A DNA stretch of 64,000 nt from Streptomyces sp. CB01373 (GTDB taxonomy: Bacteria; Actinomycetota; Actinomycetes; Streptomycetales; Streptomycetaceae): the NCBI RefSeq assembly GCF_002803075.1, contig NZ_NNBK01000011.1, positions 185,560 through 249,559 on the forward strand, written 5' to 3'. Under the pieces are notes generated by a model. The model did no database searches. It saw only the letters and a program-made list of their open reading frames with translations, and was not told the DNA's origin. Within the stretch, counting starts at the first letter, position 1, and each line of letters opens with the position of its first letter. Shown piece after piece: positions 1 to 7,584 of this stretch. A program made the position numbers and the translations under genes.

Positions 1-410
1 TGCTGGGCAGCCTGCTCGCGGGCTGCGAGGAGTCGCCCGGCGAGCTGCTCTTCATCAACGGCAAGCAGTTCAAGTCCTACCGGGGCATGGGCTCGCTCGG
101 CGCCATGCAGTCCCGCGGCCAGGCGAGGTCGTACTCGAAGGACCGCTACTTCCAGGCCGAGGTCGCTTCCGACGACAAGCTCGTGCCCGAGGGCATCGAG
201 GGCCAGGTGCCCTACCGCGGCCCGCTGGCCAACGTCCTGCACCAGCTCGTCGGCGGTCTGCGCCAGACCATGGGCTATGTGGGCGCGGCCACCATCGAGG
301 AGATGGAATCCAAGGGCCGCTTCGTCCGGATCACCTCGGCGGGCCTGAAGGAGTCCCACCCGCACGACATCCAGATGACGGTCGAGGCGCCGAACTACAG
401 CAGCAAGTAG
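1..410 (+). CDS. guaB: IMP dehydrogenase, C-terminal part
   Basis: This is the 3' end of a gene that begins before the window; about 136 codons are visible, read from base 3. It encodes the C-terminal end of inosine-5'-monophosphate dehydrogenase, which oxidises IMP to XMP with NAD in the first committed step of GMP synthesis in the cytoplasm. The visible part includes the segment after the flap (YRGMGSLGAMQ), the segment VPYRGPLANVLHQLVGGLR and the C-terminal ITSAGLKESHPHDIQMT, all typical of bacterial GuaB. The catalytic Cys loop and CBS domains lie outside the window. A guaB3 paralogue follows, with a terminator-like hairpin between, and guaA lies 20 kb downstream. Confidence 0.93.
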   Translation, partial: LGSLLAGCEESPGELLFINGKQFKSYRGMGSLGAMQSRGQARSYSKDRYFQAEVASDDKLVPEGIEGQVPYRGPLANVLHQLVGGLRQTMGYVGAATIEEMESKGRFVRITSAGLKESHPHDIQMTVEAPNYSSK

Positions 411-426
411 GCGGCACGCCGTGCAG

Positions 427-457
427 GGCGGCTCCGGAAGCCTCCGGGGCCGCCTTT
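427..457 (+). terminator. Hairpin terminator after guaB
   Basis: A 12-bp stem (427-438 with 443-454, one G-U pair) with a 4-base loop is followed by TTT at 455-457. It lies 17 bases after the guaB stop and ends 58 bases before guaB3, so it probably ends the guaB transcript and limits read-through. Confidence 0.6.
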
Positions 458-515
458 GCCATGGGTGTCGGCGATACTGGAAGACGCTGCAACGCATCAG
501 GGAAAGGCCACAGAC

Positions 516-1640
516 GTGACTGAGATCGAGATCGGGCGCGGCAAGCGCGGCCGCCGGGCGTACGCCTTCGACGACATCGCCGTCGTCCCCAGCCGCCGTA
601 CGCGGGACCCGAAGGAGGTCTCGATCGCCTGGCAGATCGACGCCTACCGCTTCGAGCTGCCCTTCCTGGCGGCCCCCATGGACTCGGTCGTCTCCCCGGC
701 CACGGCCATCCGCATCGGCGAGCTGGGCGGCCTGGGCGTGCTCAACCTCGAGGGCCTGTGGACGCGGTACGAGGACCCGCAGCCGCTGCTCGACGAGATC
801 GCCGAGCTGCCCGCCGAGGTCGCGACCAGCCGCCTCCAGGAGATCTACGCCGCTCCCATCAAGGAGGAGCTGATCGGCGCGCGGATCAAGCAGGTGCGCG
901 ACGCGGGCGTGGTCACCGCCGCCGCGCTCTCCCCGCAGCGCACCGCCCAGTTCTCCAAGGCCGTCGTGGACGCGGGCGTGGACATCTTCGTCATCCGCGG
1001 CACCACGGTCTCGGCGGAGCACGTGTCGTCCTCGCACGAGCCGCTGAACCTCAAGCAGTTCATCTACGAGCTCGACGTGCCGGTGATCGTCGGCGGCTGC
1101 GCCACCTACACCGCGGCCCTGCACCTGATGCGCACCGGCGCGGCCGGTGTCCTGGTCGGCTTCGGCGGCGGCGCCGCGCACACCACGCGCAACGTGCTCG
1201 GCATCCAGGTTCCGATGGCCACCGCGGTCGCCGACGTGGCCGCCGCCCGCCGCGACTACATGGACGAGTCCGGCGGCCGGTACGTGCACGTGATCGCGGA
1301 CGGCGGCGTCGGCTGGTCCGGCGACCTGCCCAAGGCGATCGCCTGCGGCGCCGACTCCGTGATGATGGGCTCCCCGCTGGCCCGTGCCACCGACGCGCCC
1401 GGCAAGGGCCACCACTGGGGCATGGAGGCCGTCAACGAGGAGCTGCCGCGCGGCCGGAAGGTCGACCTCGGCACGGTCGGCACCATCGAGGAGGTCCTCA
1501 CCGGTCCCTCGCACATCCCCGACGGCTCCATGAACTTCTTCGGCGCCCTGCGCCGCGCCATGGCCACGACCGGCTACAGCGAGCTCAAGGAGTTCCAGCG
1601 CGTCGAGGTGACGGTGGGGGACTCCCAGCACAAGCGCTGA
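516..1640 (+). CDS. guaB3: GuaB3-type IMP dehydrogenase-related protein
   Basis: A 374-residue TIM-barrel protein of the GuaB3 family, lacking the CBS domains of true IMP dehydrogenase. The GTG at 516 is chosen because GGGAAAGG lies just upstream and the protein then begins VTEIEIGRGKRGRRAYAFDD, as in actinobacterial homologues. The phosphate-binding region DGGVGWSGDLPKAIACGAD is present. The loop that normally carries the catalytic cysteine (GxGxxCxTR) reads GFGGGAAHTTR, with His at about residue 222. IMP dehydrogenase chemistry through the usual thioimidate is therefore unlikely. GuaB3 proteins are generally poorly characterised; a GMP reductase or regulatory role is possible. It sits directly after guaB and is conserved next to it in actinobacteria. 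Confidence 0.85.
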   Translation: MTEIEIGRGKRGRRAYAFDDIAVVPSRRTRDPKEVSIAWQIDAYRFELPFLAAPMDSVVSPATAIRIGELGGLGVLNLEGLWTRYEDPQPLLDEIAELPAEVATSRLQEIYAAPIKEELIGARIKQVRDAGVVTAAALSPQRTAQFSKAVVDAGVDIFVIRGTTVSAEHVSSSHEPLNLKQFIYELDVPVIVGGCATYTAALHLMRTGAAGVLVGFGGGAAHTTRNVLGIQVPMATAVADVAAARRDYMDESGGRYVHVIADGGVGWSGDLPKAIACGADSVMMGSPLARATDAPGKGHHWGMEAVNEELPRGRKVDLGTVGTIEEVLTGPSHIPDGSMNFFGALRRAMATTGYSELKEFQRVEVTVGDSQHKR

Positions 1641-1662
1641 CACACGCGCCCACGGCCCGCGA

Positions 1663-1704
1663 AAGGGGCCCGGTCGTCCGCTCAGGCGGACGACCGGGCC
1701 CCTT
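1663..1704. terminator. Bidirectional terminator between guaB3 and the sugar dehydrogenase
   Basis: A perfect 18-bp inverted repeat (1663-1680 with 1687-1704) with a 6-base loop begins with AA and ends with TT. It can therefore act on both strands. It lies between the ends of two convergent genes (stops at 1640 and 1711). Confidence 0.8.
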
Positions 1705-1710
1705 CGCCTC

Positions 1711-2919
1711 TCACAGCCGGTGCGCCGCCCCCGTGGGCGCGGCCCCGCGGGTGTCCAGGAGCAGTTGGGCCTTCACCGAGAGGCCCTGGAGGTCGTAGGT
1801 GCGGTGCTGCTGGAGCAGGACCGTCAGGTCGGCGTCGGCCACCGCCTCGTACAGGCAGTCCGCGCGGGGCACGGGCCGGTCGCGGACGCTCCACGCGGGC
1901 ACGTACGGGTCGTGGTAACTGACCGAGGCGCCGAGGCCCGTCAGGCGGACGGCGATCTCCTCGGCGGGCGTGCCCTGGAGGTCGGCGAGGTCCGCCTTGT
2001 AGGTGACGCCGAGCAGCAGGACCCGGGCGCCTCGGGCCGACTTGCCGTGCTCGTTCAGCAGGGCGGCGGCGCGCTGGACGACGTAGCGCGGCATGCGGCC
2101 GTTGACCTGCTCGGCGAGTTCGACCATGCGCAGCCCGCAGCCCGCGTGGCCGGCCAGGTCCTGCGGGAGGCCGTGGCCGCCGACGCCGGGGCCGGGGCGG
2201 AAGGCCTGGAAGCCGTACGGCTTGGTCTCCGCGCAGCGCACGACGTCCCACAGGTCGACGCCCAGGTCGTGGCAGAGCACGGCCATCTCGTTGACCAGGG
2301 CGATGTTGACGTGCCGGTAGTTGGTCTCCAGGAGCTGGACCGTCTCCGCCTCTCTCAGCCCCCGCGCGCGTACCACCTTGTCGGTCAGCCGCCCGTAGAA
2401 GGCCGCGGCCGACTCGGTGCAGGCCGGGGTGAGTCCGCCGATCACCTTGGGCATGTTGGCCGGGGTGATCCCGCGGTTGCCGGGGTCGACGCGGCTGGGC
2501 GAGTAGGCGAGGTGGAAGTCGCGGCCCGCCCGCAGCCCCGAGCCGTTTTCCAGCAGCGGGAGCAGGAACTCCTCCGTCGTGCCGGGATGTGCGGGCGACT
2601 CCAGGATCACGGTGGTGTGCGGGCGCATGTGCCCGGCGAGCGCGCGTGCGGCTGACTCCACCTGGCTCAGATCGAGCCCGCCGTCCGCGCCCCGCGGGGT
2701 CGGCGCGCAGATCACCGCGGTGCGCACCCGGCCGAGTTCGGCCGGGTTGGTGGCCGGCCGGAAGCCCTCCGAGAGCATCCGGCGCAGTTCGGCGGGGCTG
2801 AGGGACCCGGACTCGTTCCCGGTGCGGTACCCGACGGTGTGGATGCCGGCGGAGACGGCGGCCTGGGCCAGGGGCAGGCCGAGCGGGCCGAGTCCGATGA
2901 CGGCGAGATCTGCGGGCAT
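1711..2919 (-). CDS. UDP-glucose/GDP-mannose dehydrogenase-like protein lacking catalytic residues
   Basis: A 402-residue protein with the three-part layout of nucleotide-sugar 6-dehydrogenases (WecC/UgdH family): an N-terminal Rossmann fold (VIGLGPLGLPLAQAA), a central helical domain (NYRHVNIALVNEMA) and a C-terminal UDP-binding domain (VLLLGVTYKADLADLQGTPA). The ATG at 2919 is preferred because GGAAGGA precedes it by 11 bases; a TTG at 2940 is the alternative. The catalytic residues of the family are changed. The Glu of SPER is Ser (residue 142), the catalytic Lys before LLE is Gln (195), and the Cys of GGHCxPxD is Gly (250, GGHGLPQD). NAD binding may remain, but four-electron oxidation of a sugar nucleotide looks impossible. 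It is divergent from glpD. Confidence 0.8.
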   Translation of the reverse strand: MPADLAVIGLGPLGLPLAQAAVSAGIHTVGYRTGNESGSLSPAELRRMLSEGFRPATNPAELGRVRTAVICAPTPRGADGGLDLSQVESAARALAGHMRPHTTVILESPAHPGTTEEFLLPLLENGSGLRAGRDFHLAYSPSRVDPGNRGITPANMPKVIGGLTPACTESAAAFYGRLTDKVVRARGLREAETVQLLETNYRHVNIALVNEMAVLCHDLGVDLWDVVRCAETKPYGFQAFRPGPGVGGHGLPQDLAGHAGCGLRMVELAEQVNGRMPRYVVQRAAALLNEHGKSARGARVLLLGVTYKADLADLQGTPAEEIAVRLTGLGASVSYHDPYVPAWSVRDRPVPRADCLYEAVADADLTVLLQQHRTYDLQGLSVKAQLLLDTRGAAPTGAAHRL

Positions 2920-3219
2920 GGCGTGGGCCGTCCTTCCCAATAACCGAGGCGTGGCAGGTCCGCAAGTCCTGTGGACAGGACGAGCGAGCGCAATGTCAGA
3001 CTAGGAGTAAATATGACCGTTATGCGGGATTGACCAGCGTGTTTCTCGGTACGCCCCCGGAGTTGTCCACAGGCCGGGGGTCACTGGTGGCTGAAGTCGG
3101 GCAACCCGGTCAGAATCTGGGCATGGGGAGGAGGCGGGGGGACACGCTAGAGGCATGGGGGATGGGAACGGGCTTCGCCCGACGGGTGCGGCCGGCGCGA
3201 CCGACAGCGGGAGGCAGCG

Positions 3220-4926
3220 GTGAGGACAGCGACACTGGGGCCGGCGCAGCGCGCCGAGGCACTGGCGGGAATGGCCGAGCGGGAGCTGGACATCCTGGTC
3301 GTGGGCGGAGGCGTGGTGGGCGCCGGCACCGCCCTGGACGCCGTCACCCGCGGTCTGTCCACCGGCATCGTGGAGGCGCGTGACTGGGCGTCGGGTACGT
3401 CGAGCCGGTCCAGCAAGCTGATACACGGCGGACTGCGCTATCTGGAGATGCTCGACTTCGCGCTGGTCCGGGAGGCGCTGAAGGAGCGCGGCCTGCTGCT
3501 GGAACGCCTCGCGCCTCACCTGGTCCGCCCGGTGCCGTTCCTCTACCCGCTCCAGCACCAGGGCTGGGAGCGCCTGTATGCGGGCTCGGGCGTCGCCCTG
3601 TACGACGCCATGTCGATGGCCCGCGGCCACGGCCGGGGACTGCCGCTGCACCGTCACCTGACCCGCCGTCACGCCCTGCGGGTGGCTCCCTGCCTGCGCA
3701 AGGACGCCCTGGTCGGCGCCCTCCAGTACTACGACGCACAGATGGACGACGCCCGCTTCGTGGCCACCTTGGTGCGCACGGCGGTGTCGTACGGCGCGAA
3801 GGCCGCCAACCGTGCCCGGGTCACCGGATTCCTGCGCGAGGGCGAGCGGGTCACCGGCGCGCGGGTGCGGGACGTGGAGGGCGGCGGCGAGTACGAGATC
3901 CGCGCCAAGCAGATCGTCAACGCCACCGGGGTGTGGACCGACGACACCCAGGCGATGGTGGGGGAGCGCGGCCAGTTCCACGTCCGGGCCTCCAAGGGCA
4001 TCCACCTCGTCGTGCCCAAGGACCGCATCAACTCCAGCACCGGCCTGATCCTGCGCACCGAGAAGTCCGTGCTCTTCGTGATCCCCTGGGGCCGGCACTG
4101 GATCGTCGGCACCACCGACACCGGCTGGGACCTCGACAAGGCCCACCCGGCCGCCTCCAGCGCCGACATCGACTACCTCCTGGAGCACGTCAACTCGGTG
4201 CTGGCGGTGCCGCTCGGCCGCGACGACGTGCAGGGCGTGTACGCCGGCCTGCGGCCGCTGCTGGCCGGCGAGTCCGACGCCACCAGCAAGCTGTCGCGCG
4301 AGCACACCGTGGCCCATCCGGTGCCCGGCCTCGTCGTGGTCGCGGGCGGCAAGTACACGACGTACCGGGTGATGGCCAAGGACGCCGTCGACGAGGCGGT
4401 GCGCGGGCTCGACATGCGCGTCGCCGACTGCGTCACCGAGGAGATCCCGCTGCTCGGCGCCGAGGGCTACCCGGCCCTGTGGAACGCCCGGGCGCGCATC
4501 GCCGCCGAGGCCGGACTCCATGTGGTGCGCGTGGAGCACCTGTTGGGGAGGTTCGGGTCGGCGGCGCGGGAGGTGCTCGCCCTCGTCGCCGAGGACCCGA
4601 CCCTGGGCGCTCCCCTCAAGGCGGCCGACGACTATCTGCGCGCCGAGATCGTCTACGCGGCCTCCCACGAGGGCGCCCGGCACCTGGACGACGTGCTGAC
4701 CCGGCGCACCCGCATATCCATCGAGACCTTCGACCGGGGCACGCGCAGCGCCCGGGAGGCCGCCGAGCTGATGGCGCCGGTGCTGGGCTGGGACAAGGAC
4801 CAGATCGAACGCGAGGTCGAGCACTACGAGAAGCGGGTGGAGGCCGAGCGGGAGTCGCAGCGCCAGCCCGACGACCTGACGGCCGACGCGGCCCGGCTGG
4901 GAGCGCCGGACATCGTGCCGTTGTGA
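3220..4926 (+). CDS. glpD: Glycerol-3-phosphate dehydrogenase (FAD)
   Basis: A 568-residue flavoprotein that oxidises sn-glycerol-3-phosphate to dihydroxyacetone phosphate and passes electrons to the quinone pool at the membrane. The N-terminal FAD-binding Rossmann motif ILVVGGGVVGAGTALDAVTRG is followed by the family signature SSKLIHGGLRYLE and, later, GRHWIVGTTDTGWD and the GGKYTTYRVMAKDAVD motif. A C-terminal helical domain completes the fold. The GTG at 3220 has GGGAGG five bases upstream. Length is normal for GlpD/GlpA-type enzymes. It is monocistronic, divergent from the sugar dehydrogenase-like gene, and not next to glpF or glpK here. Confidence 0.95.
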   Translation: MRTATLGPAQRAEALAGMAERELDILVVGGGVVGAGTALDAVTRGLSTGIVEARDWASGTSSRSSKLIHGGLRYLEMLDFALVREALKERGLLLERLAPHLVRPVPFLYPLQHQGWERLYAGSGVALYDAMSMARGHGRGLPLHRHLTRRHALRVAPCLRKDALVGALQYYDAQMDDARFVATLVRTAVSYGAKAANRARVTGFLREGERVTGARVRDVEGGGEYEIRAKQIVNATGVWTDDTQAMVGERGQFHVRASKGIHLVVPKDRINSSTGLILRTEKSVLFVIPWGRHWIVGTTDTGWDLDKAHPAASSADIDYLLEHVNSVLAVPLGRDDVQGVYAGLRPLLAGESDATSKLSREHTVAHPVPGLVVVAGGKYTTYRVMAKDAVDEAVRGLDMRVADCVTEEIPLLGAEGYPALWNARARIAAEAGLHVVRVEHLLGRFGSAAREVLALVAEDPTLGAPLKAADDYLRAEIVYAASHEGARHLDDVLTRRTRISIETFDRGTRSAREAAELMAPVLGWDKDQIEREVEHYEKRVEAERESQRQPDDLTADAARLGAPDIVPL

Positions 4927-5282
4927 TCGCGCCGATCGTCCTTCGTGCACCCGCCGATCGCGCGGTGGCGAGCTTGCCGGTGGTGGCGTCGTGAATCCGC
5001 CGATCGTGCCGTTATGAACCCTCTGCGGGCCGGTCCGCCGTCCCGCACGAGACGCAGGACACGCACGACACGCGCCGTGGACGTCCGGCGCAGATTATGG
5101 CCGGAATGGTCCGAAGGGTCGGCACCCATGGCTTCCGTGTTGTCACGGCCCGTCATTCCCGTGTGTACGACGGGCCGTTCGACCGTGCCCCCGGAGTGTT
5201 CCGAGGGGGCCCCTGGGCGTCGCGTGCTTGTCGGGTGAGAGACAATGGAGGCTCTGTCAGGGCGGGTTGCATGAGGGGACGC
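4927..5282. other. Non-coding stretch between glpD and the kinase cluster
   Basis: About 356 bases without a convincing gene. The only structure seen is three copies of CGCCGATCG within the first 90 bases (near 4929, 4952 and 4999). No clear terminator hairpin was found after glpD, and no -35/-10 pair before the kinase gene. Confidence 0.5.
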
Positions 5283-7406
5283 ATGTCGGACGCGGAGCGG
5301 GCGGGAACACCCCGTCAGGACACTCGTCAGGACTCTCTGCAGGACAGGAGCGAGCGCCTTCTCGCCGGGCGCTACCGCCTGGGGGACGTGCTCGGCCGCG
5401 GAGGCATGGGCACGGTGTGGCGGGCCGAGGACGAGACCCTGGGCCGGACCGTCGCGGTCAAGGAGCTGCGGTTCCCGTCGAACATCGACGAGGACGAGAA
5501 GCGCCGCCTGATCACGCGCACGCTGCGCGAGGCCAAGGCGATCGCGCGCATCCGCGACACCAGCGCGGTGACCGTCTTCGACGTGGTCGACGAGGACGAC
5601 CGCCCGTGGATCGTCATGGAACTCGTCGAGGGCAAGTCCCTCGCCGAAGCCATCCGCGAGGACGGGCTGCTCACGCCGAGGCGGGCGGCCGAGGTGGGGC
5701 TCGCGGTCCTCGACGTGCTGCGCTCCGCGCACAGCCAGGGCATCCTGCACCGGGACGTGAAGCCGTCCAACGTGCTCATCGCCGAGGACGGCCGGGTCGT
5801 CCTGACCGACTTCGGCATCGCGCAGGTCGAGGGCGACCCCTCCATCACCTCCACCGGCATGCTCGTCGGCGCCCCCTCCTACATCTCCCCGGAGCGGGCC
5901 CGCGGGCACAAGCCCGGACCGGCGGCCGACCTGTGGTCGCTCGGCGGCCTGCTGTACGCGTCGGTGGAGGGCACGCCGCCGTACGACAAGGGCTCGGCGA
6001 TCGCCACCCTGACCGCGGTGATGACCGAACCGCTGGAGGAGCCGAGGAACGCCGGCCCGCTCAGGGACGTCATCCACGCCCTGCTCAACAAGGACCCGGA
6101 CGAGCGGCTCGACGACGCGGGCGCCCGGGCCATGCTCAAGGCCGTCATCGACGCGCCCGAACCGAAGCACGCCGAGCCGGAGCCGCCCGCGGACGCGACC
6201 AAGGTCGTCCCGCTGCCCGCGCAGCCGGACAGGCGTTCCCGCAAAGGCGGTTCGGGATCTTCCGGTTCCGGTTCCGCGGGCGGGCAGGGCGAGGAGCCGG
6301 GCGACCGCCTTCGCGGGGCGCTGCGCTCGGTGCGCAAGGCGTCCGTGGTCGCGAAACCCGCAGCAGTGGCGGGGGCCGGTGCCGAGTCGGCGTCCGGCGG
6401 CACGGCTCCGGCGGGCCCCGGCTCCGCGAGCGGTTCTGGCGCGCAGCCGGGGGCGGACCGGACGCAGAGCGCGTCCGCCTCGGGGAGCGGCGCCGGTGGC
6501 GCGCAGGCGGGCCGCTCCGGTTCGGGCTGGCCCGTGATGACCCCGCCGGACCTGGACCTGCCGCCGCGCCCGGCGCCCAAGGCGTCGCTCACCGACGTGG
6601 TGCCGCGGCGCACGCTCGTGATCGTCGCGGTGGTCGTGGTGCTCGCCGTGGCCGGTGCCGTGCTCGCCTTCACGCTCGGCGGCGACGACAAGAGCGACGA
6701 CGGCAAGAGCGCGGCCGACCGCCCTGCCGCCACCGCGGGCTCGTCCGCGGGCCCCTCCACCAAGAAGGACGAGAGCGGCGAGGCCGCCACGGGCCAGGAC
6801 GGGTCCGGCTCCGCGACGGAGGCCGACGGCTCCGGCGGCACACCGGCCACGGACGACGACGCCGACGCCGGGACATCGGGCAAGGGCTCCGACGCGGGCT
6901 CCGGTTCCGGTTCTGCTTCCGATTCCGATTCCGATTCCGGCTCCGGAGGCGGCCGCTCCGGCGACGACGGCGCCCCCGTGGCGACGACGTACAAGGGCGC
7001 TCAGGGCTTCTCCATCGGGCTGCCCAAGGGCTGGAAGTACGCGAGCACCGACTCCGCGGGGGTCCGCTTCACCGGCCCCGACGGGCAGCGGCTGCTCGTC
7101 GCCTGGACGACCACGCCCAAGGGCGACCCGGTGGCCGACTGGACCAACCAGGAGAGGTACATGGTGCGCTCCCAGTACCAGCGGGTGCGCATAGAGGCGG
7201 TGGACTACCGCGGCTGGAACACCGCCGACTGGGAGTTCACCTACGTCGAGGGCGGGACCAAGTACCGCAGCATAGACCGCGGGTTCGTGGTGAACGACCA
7301 CCTCGGGCACGCGCTGATGTACAGCGCGAAGGCCGCGACGTGGGACGGCGACCTGCGCAAGAGCACCTGGAAGACGCTGACGGAGACCTTCCAGCCGAAG
7401 AAGTAG
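5283..7406 (+). CDS. Membrane Ser/Thr protein kinase (cluster kinase 1)
   Basis: A 707-residue Hanks-type kinase. The catalytic domain spans about residues 29-290, with the glycine loop GRGGMGTVW, AVKEL lysine, HRDVKPSN loop and DFGIAQ all intact; the APE motif is SPE. A Gly/Ser/Ala-rich juxtamembrane region follows, then one membrane helix at about 443-465 (TLVIVAVVVVLAVAGAVLAF), a Ser/Asp-rich linker and an extracellular domain beginning QGFSIGLPKGW. The ATG at 5283 follows GAGGGGA with 4 bases between; an in-frame ATG at 5271 is the alternative. It is the first of five adjacent kinase-type genes in one orientation. From memory the S. coelicolor counterpart cluster (SCO4775-4779) acts on spore-wall synthesis proteins. 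Confidence 0.9.
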   Translation: MSDAERAGTPRQDTRQDSLQDRSERLLAGRYRLGDVLGRGGMGTVWRAEDETLGRTVAVKELRFPSNIDEDEKRRLITRTLREAKAIARIRDTSAVTVFDVVDEDDRPWIVMELVEGKSLAEAIREDGLLTPRRAAEVGLAVLDVLRSAHSQGILHRDVKPSNVLIAEDGRVVLTDFGIAQVEGDPSITSTGMLVGAPSYISPERARGHKPGPAADLWSLGGLLYASVEGTPPYDKGSAIATLTAVMTEPLEEPRNAGPLRDVIHALLNKDPDERLDDAGARAMLKAVIDAPEPKHAEPEPPADATKVVPLPAQPDRRSRKGGSGSSGSGSAGGQGEEPGDRLRGALRSVRKASVVAKPAAVAGAGAESASGGTAPAGPGSASGSGAQPGADRTQSASASGSGAGGAQAGRSGSGWPVMTPPDLDLPPRPAPKASLTDVVPRRTLVIVAVVVVLAVAGAVLAFTLGGDDKSDDGKSAADRPAATAGSSAGPSTKKDESGEAATGQDGSGSATEADGSGGTPATDDDADAGTSGKGSDAGSGSGSASDSDSDSGSGGGRSGDDGAPVATTYKGAQGFSIGLPKGWKYASTDSAGVRFTGPDGQRLLVAWTTTPKGDPVADWTNQERYMVRSQYQRVRIEAVDYRGWNTADWEFTYVEGGTKYRSIDRGFVVNDHLGHALMYSAKAATWDGDLRKSTWKTLTETFQPKK

Positions 7407-7584
7407 TGAGCGGACCGGTCCCGCCGCCCGTCCCCGGGGTTCCGGGTTCGGCGCGGCGAGATCTGGCATCCCGTCATTGCGGATTGCCTCCGGCACGTAT
7501 CGTGAGTGGTTGCGGACCGTAAGCATCGCCGAACGGGACGCGTGGCGAACGGAATTGACCGACCGTGCGGCCGGGGGAGGCAAC

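Noticed and set aside
3001..4950. Long minus-strand frame opposite glpD
   Set aside because: The plus-strand glpD frame has clear FAD and family motifs; the opposite frame has none.
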